The position numbers and the translations under genes are program-made. A DNA stretch of 64,000 nucleotides from Aromatoleum toluclasticum ATCC 700605 (GTDB lineage Bacteria > Pseudomonadota > Gammaproteobacteria > Burkholderiales > Rhodocyclaceae). Below, piece by piece: positions 26,669 to 38,014 of this stretch. How positions within the stretch are numbered: position 1 is the first letter of the stretch; each line of letters starts with the position of its first letter. The DNA is taken from assembly GCF_000378245.1 (NCBI RefSeq), contig NZ_KB899492.1:310001-374000 (forward strand), given 5' to 3'. The notes beneath the pieces are model-generated. The model was not told the DNA's origin and searched no databases. It worked only from the letters and a program-made list of their open reading frames with translations.

Positions 26669-26815
26669 TTACACATCACCGCCAACGGCGGGGGCAGGTA
26701 GCCGACGAGCGCGCGTGATCTGGTCGTCGAGGGCGGCGCGGGATTCCTTATCGATCCGCCCGAATTCGTAGATCAATGTTTCGCTTGAAGGTATCAGACC
26801 TGGTTTCAGTTCCAT
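26669..26815 (-). other. Short open frame, possible gene remnant
   Basis: A 48-codon frame with the run SETLIYEFGRIDKESRAALDD, which looks protein-like but matches no family I know. The frame could extend upstream to 26983, where it overlaps the ankyrin gene and loses credibility. It is probably a fragment of a lost gene. Confidence 0.25.
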
Positions 26816-26874
26816 CTGTGATGCGACAGTGCCCGAATTATTGTGTCTTGCCTGAGGTGAGTGGCGGGTCGGCG

Positions 26875-27432
26875 TCAATTTGACCCGTCGGAATTCCTTG
26901 GCAGGGGACGCTTCTTGGGCCACGCTCGCTGCCCTTCCAGGAGGGCGACAATGTCTTGTCGCCCCAAGGTGCGTGCGAGCCAAAGCTCGTCATGTCCATC
27001 CTCATCGAGCTGGTTCCGCTTCGCGCCGCCGATCAGGAGGTGTCGGACAACCGCCGTGTGGCCCTTGTATACCGCCCAAAACAAGGGCCACTCCCCGTCT
27101 CCCGTGCGGACGTCGGGATTGGCGCCGCGGCCGATCAGGAATGAGACGATGTCCGCGTGGCCATTGAAAGCGGCCCAGAAGAGCGGCGTCCAGCCGCGAC
27201 GATCGGGCAGATCGATCGAAGCGCCGCGCGCCAACAAGGTGTCAACGACGGCCCACTGACGGTGGTACACGGCCAGGAATGCCAAGCTGCATCCCTCCGT
27301 GTCCTGCCAGTTGCAGGACAGTCCTTCCTCGAGGCGCCTCAGCACTTCCGCGACGTTGCTGTGACGAACCGCATCGAGCAGTTCTGGCCCGACTCGATCG
27401 CCCCACGCTTCATGATGGATCTCGTCATTCAT
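26875..27432 (-). CDS. Ankyrin-repeat protein
   Basis: A 185-residue cytoplasmic protein without an export signal, built of about four ankyrin repeats. The clearest are RRGWTPLFWAAFNGHADIVS with FLIGRGANPDV, and DGEWPLFWAVYKGHTAVV with RHLLIGGAKRN. Ankyrin repeats bind proteins. Stand-alone bacterial copies can be immunity or regulatory proteins, but the partner here is unknown. It is oddly placed among metal genes and not obviously part of any operon (112 bases to the next gene on one side). Confidence 0.78.
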   Translation of the reverse strand: MNDEIHHEAWGDRVGPELLDAVRHSNVAEVLRRLEEGLSCNWQDTEGCSLAFLAVYHRQWAVVDTLLARGASIDLPDRRGWTPLFWAAFNGHADIVSFLIGRGANPDVRTGDGEWPLFWAVYKGHTAVVRHLLIGGAKRNQLDEDGHDELWLARTLGRQDIVALLEGQRAWPKKRPLPRNSDGSN

Positions 27433-27544
27433 TGCTTCGGTCCTGCAGAGCCTGAGCGAAGACCGGTCGGCCGTCGATCAGAATCGACGATTCCCTGGCG
27501 TCCCGGCATCGCATGCGGCACTTCTGCCCACTGAACTCGCTGGT

Positions 27545-27895
27545 TCATGAGTTGCGCTTCGGCAGTGGCGCGTTGCAGTCCTTGAAGTTCACGTAGACCT
27601 TGTCGCCGACCTGCAATTGCGCGTCAGCAGGCAACTTCGCCGCACGTGCATGCGGGTGTCCATTTGTCAATAACGCGACCAGCACATACAGCTCGTTGTC
27701 ATCCTTATACGATGCCTCGGTCCTGCAATCATAGAATGACGGCCGCTTCAAACTTTTCGCCGGCCCGATCTCGACCACAGTTCCCTTTCGCCATCCGTCG
27801 TCCTGCGCGTACTTCCCTTCATGAACGATATTGCTCGCGCATCCCGTAAGTCCGGCAAGGGCTGCAAGAAAAACGATCTTGGTAGGTGCTTTCAT
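27545..27895 (-). CDS. Exported lipoprotein downstream of czcA
   Basis: A 116-residue protein starting at ATG 27895, with a lipobox LTGCASN so that Cys19 is probably the lipidated residue. The mature part has DDGWRKGTVVEIGPAKSL and LQVGDKVYVNFKDCNAPLP. I recognise no family. It lies 84 bases after czcA on the same strand and could be the last gene of the czc transcript. Confidence 0.65.
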   Translation of the reverse strand: MKAPTKIVFLAALAGLTGCASNIVHEGKYAQDDGWRKGTVVEIGPAKSLKRPSFYDCRTEASYKDDNELYVLVALLTNGHPHARAAKLPADAQLQVGDKVYVNFKDCNAPLPKRNS

Positions 27896-27979
27896 TTGGA
27901 CCTCTCTCGTTTGGGTACGAACTCGAGCGCGTTTCGCTGGTAGGCGGTGCGGCAGCGTTCGTACCCGGTTTAAGTTCAA

Positions 27980-31517
<3,538 letters not shown>

Positions 31518-31532
31518 CGTCGTGCCTCCGGA

Positions 31533-33098
31533 TTAGTGATCGTGGCTCGCGCCGGCTTTGCCCAGTTCCGCCTTGATGACGAAACTGTTCTTCGCGGCAT
31601 AGCGTTCGCCCGCTCGGAGTCCGCCCAGGACCTCGACATGGCGGCCGTCGCGGCGGCCCAGTTCGAGCGGTCGGGCTTCGAGCGCATCGTCATAGCGGCC
31701 GAACACCACTTTCCAGTCGCGCAGGTCCTGGATTGCGTCGGCGGCCACGGCGACCGGCACCTGCGTTTCGTCCGCAAGCACTTCGACCGTGACCGGCAAA
31801 CCGGGGCGCCACAGCCCCTTGTCGTTGTTCACCACGATTCGCGCCATCGCGCTGCGGGTCTGTTCGCCCATCAGCGCGCTGACATACGCGATACGCCCCT
31901 CGGCTACGGCCTCGAATGCATTCGCCCGCACGCTCGCTTTCTGCCCCGTCGCGACCACGGCCAGGTCCTGCACCGACACCGGCGCCTCGATCCACACCGA
32001 CGACAGGTCGGACACGGTGAACAAGGCGGCATCCTCCTTGACCGATTCGCCCACCGAGAGCCGCTTGTCGGTGACGACACCGTCGATCGGCGCGCGCAGC
32101 TCGTAGCGCGTCAGGCTCCCGTCGCCGCCCGGCGCACTGCCCAGCGTAGCGAGTTTCTGCCGCGCACTCAGCGCATCGATCTCGGCTTCCTGCATCGCGG
32201 CGCGCGCCTGCAACATGTCCTGTTCCGGGGAGATCTTCTCTTCCCACAAGGTCTTCTCACGCTCGTACGTGGTGCGTGCAAGGGCCAGGCGGCGCTGCGC
32301 CGCGAGCAGCTCTGTGCGCTGATCCGCCAGCGCCTGGCTGCTCAGCACGGCCAGCACCTGGCCCTTGCGGACGCGGTCGCCGGCGTTGGCGGCAACGGAC
32401 TCCACCAGCCCTGCCAGGCGCGGCACCACCTGCACCGTGCGGTCGCTGTTGTAGCGGACCTCCCCTAGCAGGCGCAAGGTGGTGCCGATCGTCGCCGGCC
32501 CCGCCGTGGCGAGTTCCACGCCCGCCCCCTGCAACTGGGCGTCGGTCATCGCGACGCGGGCTTCGGCCTGTTCGTAGCCGAACTGGTAGGTCTTGCCGTC
32601 GTGCACCGCCCGCACCTTCACCGCGAAGGAATGCGGCTCGACCACCACGGCGTCGCCCTTGAGGTAGTCCTTTTCCTTTTCGAACTTGAAGACTTGCGCC
32701 GGTTGCCCCAGGCGCTCGAGCGTGAGCTCGACCTGGCTCTGGTCGACAGCGAGCGGCTTGCCGTCGAGATAGGGGTACAGGCGGAACTGCGGCTCGACCC
32801 CGGTCTCGAAGATCGTCACTTCGACTGCGTAGCGCCCATCGCGCAACAACTTGCCGCCATGCGGACCTTTCGCCGGTTCGGCACGCGCCTCATCGTGCGC
32901 CTCGCCGTCTTCGTCGTCGTGCTCGTCGGCATGCTGGCCGCCCTTCTCGTCGTCATGGGCTGCCTCCTGGTGCTCGCCATGCCCGTCGCCGGCCGGGGCG
33001 GTTTTCTCGCTGGTCAGGATCGCGGCGCCAAGTAGGAATCCGGCGGCGAGAACGGCGACAATCGCCAACATCTGCTTCTTGGGTTTCGGTTCGTTCAT
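31533..33098 (-). CDS. czcB: CzcB, periplasmic adaptor of the Czc pump
   Basis: A 521-residue membrane-fusion protein. An N-terminal anchor (MLAIVAVLAAGFLLGAAIL) is followed by a His/Glu/Asp-rich metal-binding stretch (EHQEAAHDDEKGGQHADEHD). A coiled-coil hairpin near residues 250-330 and lipoyl/barrel elements follow (ELRAPIDGVVTDKRLSVGE, GLPVTVEVLADE), and it ends in SHDH. ATG 33098 is chosen over upstream codons because it precedes MNEPKPKKQ and the anchor. It links CzcA to CzcC and lies 17 bases after czcC. Confidence 0.9.
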   Translation of the reverse strand: MNEPKPKKQMLAIVAVLAAGFLLGAAILTSEKTAPAGDGHGEHQEAAHDDEKGGQHADEHDDEDGEAHDEARAEPAKGPHGGKLLRDGRYAVEVTIFETGVEPQFRLYPYLDGKPLAVDQSQVELTLERLGQPAQVFKFEKEKDYLKGDAVVVEPHSFAVKVRAVHDGKTYQFGYEQAEARVAMTDAQLQGAGVELATAGPATIGTTLRLLGEVRYNSDRTVQVVPRLAGLVESVAANAGDRVRKGQVLAVLSSQALADQRTELLAAQRRLALARTTYEREKTLWEEKISPEQDMLQARAAMQEAEIDALSARQKLATLGSAPGGDGSLTRYELRAPIDGVVTDKRLSVGESVKEDAALFTVSDLSSVWIEAPVSVQDLAVVATGQKASVRANAFEAVAEGRIAYVSALMGEQTRSAMARIVVNNDKGLWRPGLPVTVEVLADETQVPVAVAADAIQDLRDWKVVFGRYDDALEARPLELGRRDGRHVEVLGGLRAGERYAAKNSFVIKAELGKAGASHDH

Positions 33099-33115
33099 AG
33101 ATGTCTCCAATGCTT

Positions 33116-34468
33116 TCAACGGGTAGCGGGCGCAGATGCGATGGGTTCCGCATCACCGCTTCCCAGGATGCGATCCAGTTCGGCGCGGGCGCGATGCGCC
33201 TCGGCCATCGCGCGCAGCGCCTGCACGCGCGCCTCCAGCAGCGTTCGCTGGGCGTCGAGCGCCTCGAGGAAGCTGAACTTGCCGAGTTCGAATCCCTTGA
33301 CCGCCGCTTCATAGGCGCTTTGTGCGCCGGGGAGAACCTGCGTGGCGAGCGATCCCGCCTGCGTGCGGGCCGACTCCAGCCGTTCGCGCGCCTGCACGGC
33401 GTCGGCGGAAACCTGAAGTTGAGCGAATCTCAGCTCCTCACGGGCCTTGTCCTCGCGCTTCAGCGCCTCCAACAGGTTGCCCCGGTTGCGGTCGAACAGC
33501 GGGAGCGGGATCGACACGCCGACGACCGCCTGGTTGCGGCCGAGCGCTTCCTCGCGCTTCGCCCCCAGGCTGACGGTGAGATCCGGGATACGGCGTGCCT
33601 TCTCGAGTTCGGTGAGGGCCATGCGGCGTTCGATCTCCAGTCGCGCCCGCCGCAGCGCCGGCGCGTTCTCCACCTGTTGCTGCAGGTCGTCCAGCGTCGG
33701 GGCGGTCGGCAACGCGTCGAGACGGCCATCGAGCACCAAAGCGTGAGGCTGGCCTTGCCCGAGCAGCGCAGCCAATCGTGCCTGCGCACCCCGCCACTCG
33801 CTGCGCGCCTGATTTGCTTCCACTCGCACGCCGGCTTCCGCGACCTGCGCCTTGGTTTCCTCGATCGGCGCCACCTTGCCGGCCTTCACGCGCAAAGCCG
33901 CCGCGCGCGTCGCGCGCCCGGCCAATTCAAGGGCTTCGTCTGCCACGCGCACGCGTTCCTGCGCGGCGAGCGCATCGAAATAACCCGTGGTCACGGCCGC
34001 ACGTAGCGCCAGTCGCCGTGCCGCCAAGTCCTCGGTTGCGATGGCGTAGCCGCGCTCGGCTGCGGCCAGGCGTGCCGTCCGCTTGCCGCCCAGTTCGATC
34101 GGCTGGTTCAGTTGCAGCGTGGTGGTGCGTGTTGCGCGCTGCGTGTCTTCCTGCAGGTAGGAAAGTTCGGGATTGGGGTATGCGCCCGCCTGTTGGCGAA
34201 TGCCTTCGTTGGCGCCCACCTCCAGCGCGGCGGCCGCAAGATCCGGGTTATGCCTGAGCGCAAGGTCGATGGCTTGGCGCAGGGAGAGTCGTTGTGCTCC
34301 TGCCGCGGCGCTCGCGGTCGGCGCCTGGGCAGGCGTTGGCGCAAGCGCAGCCGGTACCGATTCAACGTTCGGGGAGCGGGTCGTGGGGCCGTCCTGCGCC
34401 CATGCGGCTATGGGAAGACACAACGCCACACACAGCGTCACGCCGCCCCTCGGGGGTACTCTTCTCAT
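33116..34468 (-). CDS. czcC: CzcC, TolC-family outer-membrane channel
   Basis: A 450-residue outer-membrane efflux protein with a signal peptide ending AAWAQDG. Two TolC-type repeats are seen: LSLRQAIDLALRHNPDL near residue 60 and the later PLPLFDRNRGNLLEALKRE. GKFSFLEALDAQRTLLEARVQ marks the second coiled half. It would form the exit duct of the CzcCBA pump. It is the first structural gene of the czcCB-PII-czcA unit, 138 bases downstream of czcI. Confidence 0.9.
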   Translation of the reverse strand: MRRVPPRGGVTLCVALCLPIAAWAQDGPTTRSPNVESVPAALAPTPAQAPTASAAAGAQRLSLRQAIDLALRHNPDLAAAALEVGANEGIRQQAGAYPNPELSYLQEDTQRATRTTTLQLNQPIELGGKRTARLAAAERGYAIATEDLAARRLALRAAVTTGYFDALAAQERVRVADEALELAGRATRAAALRVKAGKVAPIEETKAQVAEAGVRVEANQARSEWRGAQARLAALLGQGQPHALVLDGRLDALPTAPTLDDLQQQVENAPALRRARLEIERRMALTELEKARRIPDLTVSLGAKREEALGRNQAVVGVSIPLPLFDRNRGNLLEALKREDKAREELRFAQLQVSADAVQARERLESARTQAGSLATQVLPGAQSAYEAAVKGFELGKFSFLEALDAQRTLLEARVQALRAMAEAHRARAELDRILGSGDAEPIASAPATR

Positions 34469-34606
34469 GAAATCCTCGTCGGGAATGGGTCCAATCCGCT
34501 CGGGCGATGGGCGCGACGAGACGGATCATGGAAAACCGACGAGGGGAAGTGCGCGATCGATTAGTCGATCGGTGCGTGGACTACACTGCTTACCCTCGCC
34601 GGCTTG

Positions 34607-34969
34607 TCAGGCGAGGGTGAATTGGGGCGGACGAAGCAGGTTGTCGCGCGGAGCATCGGAGACAAAAGCCCCGTAAGGGCTTTCACCCATCCCGGGGGCA
34701 AAGATCTCGGCTAGGCGCGAATCATGAAGGATGGCGTGAGTGCAGTGGCTGTGTTCGTGGTCCGCACTGCAACTCGCGTCCCATGCCTTGCCTTTCTGGC
34801 CCCCATCCGCTTTCAGGGTACTGCCCTGATGATCGTGGTGATGTGCGTGATGACCGATATGCTGCATTGCAGCCGGACTCTCTTCGTGCAGGCAATACGC
34901 CGCCAGAACAGTGGTTCCCCACTGCAGCGGCAGAAACAACACGAGAAAAGCGATCACGAAATTACGCAC
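34607..34969 (-). CDS. czcI: CzcI-like periplasmic metal-resistance protein
   Basis: A 120-residue exported protein with an N-terminal hydrophobic signal (MRNFVIAFLVLFLPLQWGTTVLA) and His-rich stretches HIGHHAHHHDHQG and CSADHEHSHCTHA. The C-terminal PYGAFVSDAPRDNLLRPPQFTLA resembles the CzcI/CnrX-neighbour proteins that precede czcC. CzcI influences czc expression in Cupriavidus; here the assignment rests on the motifs and on its position directly upstream of czcC on the same strand. Confidence 0.8.
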   Translation of the reverse strand: MRNFVIAFLVLFLPLQWGTTVLAAYCLHEESPAAMQHIGHHAHHHDHQGSTLKADGGQKGKAWDASCSADHEHSHCTHAILHDSRLAEIFAPGMGESPYGAFVSDAPRDNLLRPPQFTLA

Positions 34970-35132
34970 GGGGTCGATTGTAGGTTACCGCGGCAGTGCC
35001 GTCACCTTGCCGGCGCAGCCGCGCGACACCGACGCACTTTGACCAATGCATCGGAGGGGCGCCACAGCTTCGGTCATGCAGAGCTGAGTACCGGGAGGGC
35101 GTCTTACCTGCGCCTTCAACGCGCCGCGCACG

Positions 35133-35471
35133 TCAATTGTCACCATAGAGTTCGTCCATGCGCGCGCGCTCTTCGGGCGACATGTTCAGCAGTTCGTTGA
35201 CGACTTCTTGGCGTGTCTTGCCCGGCCCGGTATTCCTCGACGGGACAGGCAGACCTCGCTGCAGATAGTAATAGCTCCCCTCCGCCTTCGCCTGCTCCAG
35301 TTCCTTGAGTACCTCGGCGCGGGTCTTGGTGCTCGTGGAATGGTCCGGATGGAAGGTGAAGCCGGCTTCATTGTTTGCGGGGTGCCACAGCGAATCGGCC
35401 AGCGCGGCGGTGGGCGCAGCGAGGACGGCGGCGAACAGCGGCACGAGGGTGGCGGAACGGATCTTCGGCAT
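35133..35471 (-). CDS. DUF4148-domain exported protein
   Basis: A 112-residue protein starting at ATG 35471, with a signal peptide ending AALADS. The two DUF4148 repeats are [22 protein letters not shown] and [24 protein letters not shown]. These small periplasmic proteins are common in beta-proteobacterial metal islands but have no known activity. It is divergent from czcR and shares its palindromic control region. Confidence 0.78.
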   Translation of the reverse strand: MPKIRSATLVPLFAAVLAAPTAALADSLWHPANNEAGFTFHPDHSTSTKTRAEVLKELEQAKAEGSYYYLQRGLPVPSRNTGPGKTRQEVVNELLNMSPEERARMDELYGDN

Positions 35472-35577
35472 GATGGGACTCCTTTCGTCGGTAAGTGTGT
35501 GCCGCGCGGCCGAGGCATCGTGGCTGGACACGGGACGTACTGTAGGAAACCGTCCACGTCGAATCGCGAACAGCCCG

Positions 35578-35593
35578 ATTACGAATTCGTAAT
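35578..35593. promoter_or_regulatory. 16 bp palindrome between DUF4148 gene and czcR
   Basis: ATTACGAATTCGTAAT is a perfect palindrome 34 bases before the czcR ATG and 106 bases before the DUF4148 ATG. It is in the place expected for CzcR autoregulation, and its core is TTAC-N6-GTAA. Confidence 0.6.
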
Positions 35594-35627
35594 GTCGACG
35601 CCCTGCCGTGTCCGCGATAATCCGCGC

Positions 35628-36314
35628 ATGAAGATCCTGGTTGTCGAAGACGAGCCCAAGCTCGCCGAATACCTGCGCAAGGCGCTGACCGAGAGCAGCT
35701 ACGTCGTCGATGTCGCGCATGGCGGCATCGATGGTCGCTACCTTGCGATAGAAGGGCATTACGACCTTGTCCTGCTCGACGTCATGCTGCCGGGTCTGGA
35801 CGGTTTCACCGTCCTGCGCGAGTTGCGGCGCGAGAAAAACGTCCCGGTGCTGATGCTGACCGCGCGGGACAAGGTGGAGGACCGGGTGAAGGGTCTGCAG
35901 GCGGGTGCGGACGACTATCTGGTAAAACCCTTCGCCCTCTCCGAGCTGCTCGCCCGTGTACAGGCGCTGTTACGACGCGGCGCCGTTTCGGCGGCAGGCC
36001 AGGATCCCACAGTGCTTGAACTGGCCGACCTCGAACTCGATTTGGTCCGGCGCAAGGCCACCCGCGCCGGACAGCGACTCGATCTGACGGCGAAAGAATT
36101 CGCGCTGCTGACGCTGCTGCTGCGCCGGCACGGGCAGATCCTGTCGCGTACCGCGCTGGCCGAGCAGGTGTGGGACATGAACTTCGACAGCAACACGAAT
36201 GTCGTCGAGGTCGCGGTGCGCCGCTTGCGCAGCAAGATCGACGATCCCTTCGAAAAGAAATTGCTGCACACCGTCCGGGGTATGGGTTACGTCCTGGAAG
36301 ACCGGGAGTCCTGA
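35628..36314 (+). CDS. czcR: CzcR, OmpR-family response regulator
   Basis: A 228-residue response regulator starting at ATG 35628 ([16 protein letters not shown]). The phospho-acceptor is the Asp in [15 protein letters not shown] (Asp51 region). Lys in [14 protein letters not shown] is the conserved signalling Lys. The C-terminal winged helix has [19 protein letters not shown] and [16 protein letters not shown]. It ends two bases before the czcS ATG. Its probable targets are czcICBA and itself, via TTAC-N6-GTAA sites. Confidence 0.92.
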   Translation: MKILVVEDEPKLAEYLRKALTESSYVVDVAHGGIDGRYLAIEGHYDLVLLDVMLPGLDGFTVLRELRREKNVPVLMLTARDKVEDRVKGLQAGADDYLVKPFALSELLARVQALLRRGAVSAAGQDPTVLELADLELDLVRRKATRAGQRLDLTAKEFALLTLLLRRHGQILSRTALAEQVWDMNFDSNTNVVEVAVRRLRSKIDDPFEKKLLHTVRGMGYVLEDRES

Positions 36315-36316
36315 AG

Positions 36317-37648
36317 ATGCGGAGTCGGCGTTCGCTCGGCCGTTGGTTGTCGTGGTGGCTGGCCGTGCAGACCTTCATCGGACTCGGGCTCGTCTGCATC
36401 GTTGTGTACGTCGCCACGAGCCTCAATTTTTCGGCCAGGCAGGATGAGGAACTCCGGCACAAACAGGAGGTGATCCGCCACCTCGTGGACGAGATCGTGA
36501 CGCAGGACGATCTGGTGAGCTTGCGTCACAAACTCGACGATTTCTTCTTCGGCCACGCCGATCTCCGCCTGCGGCTCACCGAGGGCGCCGACGTGCTCGT
36601 CTACGCGACCCACCCTGCCGGCGGCATGACCGGGCATCTGCGCCAAATCGCATTCGACATCCCTTCACCGTGGTCGCGCACAGTCATGCTGCGCGCCGAG
36701 ATGGCACTCGATACTGCTTCCGACGCAGAGTTGATGAGGCGGCTGGCGTGGACCCTGCTGGCGAGTGCGCTGGCCGGCGCGGGAATCGTATCGGCGAGTG
36801 GGGCGTGGCTGGTGCGGCGCGCCCTGGCGCCGGTGCATGATCTGGCGCGGCAGGCGGCGGCGCTCGCGCCGGAGAACGTCGGTCAGCCGCTGGACGGTTC
36901 CGCGCAGGCCGAAGAACTGCAGCCGCTGGTCGCGCAGTTCAATGCCCTGCTCGCTCGACTGGAAAGTGCGTATCAGCAACTCGAAGGCTTTAATGCGGAT
37001 GTCGCTCACGAGCTGCGCACGCCACTGGCGACGCTGATCGGCGAGACCGAGCTGGCGTTGAGCCGCGAGCGGAGCGTCGCAGATCTACGGGAGGTCCTGG
37101 GATCGAATCTCGAAGACCTTCACCGCCTCGCAGGGCTCGTCAATGACATGCTATTTCTGTCGAAGGCCGATCGCGGCGAGCGGGCCCGTCGGGAACCTGT
37201 CGGCGGTCTTGCCGCGCTTGCAGCCGAGGTCGTCGAATTCCACGATGCCTCGCTGCAGGAGGCTGGTGTGGCGGTTCGCATCCGTGGCGATGCCAGGGGG
37301 ATCTTTGATGCGGCATTATTGCGCCGAGCGTTGTCGAACCTCCTCGCCAATGCGACCCGGTTCGCCGAGCGTGGCTCGATGATCGATGTAGACATCGTGA
37401 CGGCTCCGTCTGAAGTCGTCCGCCTATCCGTCAGCAACACCGGCCCCACGATCCCCGCCGAACACCTGCCGCGCCTGTTCGACCGCTTCTATCGGGCGGA
37501 CCGGGCACGCGAACATGGGGATACCAATCATGGGCTCGGCTTGTCGATCGTCGCAGCGATCGCGCGCATGCATGGTGGCAGCACGTTCGCCCGGTCGTCG
37601 GCAGCCACGACGACTGTCGGCTTTAGTGTATCGGCCGGAAACTGCTAA
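36317..37648 (+). CDS. czcS: CzcS, heavy-metal sensor histidine kinase
   Basis: A 443-residue inner-membrane kinase. Two transmembrane helices (WWLAVQTFIGLGLVCIVVYV near residue 12 and LLASALAGAGIVSASGAWL near residue 150) frame a periplasmic sensor loop. HAMP-type sequence follows, then the phospho-acceptor His in FNADVAHELRTPLATLIGE. The ATPase domain has NLLANATRFAERGS and DTNHGLGLSIVAAIARMHGG. The length and the pairing with czcR are as in other metal two-component systems. Confidence 0.92.
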   Translation: MRSRRSLGRWLSWWLAVQTFIGLGLVCIVVYVATSLNFSARQDEELRHKQEVIRHLVDEIVTQDDLVSLRHKLDDFFFGHADLRLRLTEGADVLVYATHPAGGMTGHLRQIAFDIPSPWSRTVMLRAEMALDTASDAELMRRLAWTLLASALAGAGIVSASGAWLVRRALAPVHDLARQAAALAPENVGQPLDGSAQAEELQPLVAQFNALLARLESAYQQLEGFNADVAHELRTPLATLIGETELALSRERSVADLREVLGSNLEDLHRLAGLVNDMLFLSKADRGERARREPVGGLAALAAEVVEFHDASLQEAGVAVRIRGDARGIFDAALLRRALSNLLANATRFAERGSMIDVDIVTAPSEVVRLSVSNTGPTIPAEHLPRLFDRFYRADRAREHGDTNHGLGLSIVAAIARMHGGSTFARSSAATTTVGFSVSAGNC

Positions 37649-37689
37649 GCCAGCACACTCGTTCCATTCGATCACCGACCTAGCACTAC

Positions 37690-37975
37690 GGCACCAGTGA
37701 GGATCTCCCCGGGTATGACGCACCCACCTTCACACTTATACCTTTCGGATATACATCACAGCGTTCCGTGCAAGTTTGGGGCTTCGACGATATTGGCCGC
37801 CTCACCCCGCTGTGCCGCCTCCTATCCGCTTCCTGTTCGTCAGGCCAGCGCTTTGCCTTCGGCTTCCTCCAGATCCGCAGTTACCCGCGACACCCTTGCC
37901 GTTCGGCTAACTCTTCCCCTTGCCGGGCGAGTAGAGGACTTGAACCTCCAAGTGAGTGCGCCCTGCCGGGCGCAC
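37690..37975 (-). mobile_element. Truncated group II intron, 5' fragment of domain I
   Basis: Read on the minus strand from 37975, the sequence starts GTGCGCCCGGCAGGGCGCAC, a group II intron 5' end. It continues with landmarks such as AGTTAGCC, AACGGCAAGGGTGTC, ATCTGGAGGAAGCCG, AGGCAAAGCGCTGGCCTGA and CGAACAGGAAGCGGAT, all familiar from bacterial intron domain I. No reverse transcriptase or domain V/VI follows; the fragment stops near 37690 close to the end of czcS. Its 5' end lies nine bases beyond a terminator hairpin. Recognition is by motif memory, not by alignment. Confidence 0.72.
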
Positions 37976-37983
37976 CAATGAAA

Positions 37984-37999
37984 CGGCCCCGAAGGGCCG
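37984..37999 (-). terminator. Terminator of the ICE helicase gene
   Basis: CGGCCC and GGGCCG arms with a four-base loop. On the minus strand they are followed by TTTCATT, 15 bases beyond the helicase stop. Confidence 0.75.
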
Positions 38000-38014
38000 C
38001 CAAGAGGTGCAGGA

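Noticed and set aside
37940-37955. T-arm-like GGTTCAAGTCC on the minus strand, as in a tRNA
   Set aside because: No acceptor stem, anticodon arm or CCA could be fitted around it; the stretch is explained better as part of the group II intron fragment.
37697-37981. A 94-codon plus-strand frame after czcS
   Set aside because: It lies antisense to the intron fragment, whose RNA landmarks explain the sequence; the frame has no ribosome site.
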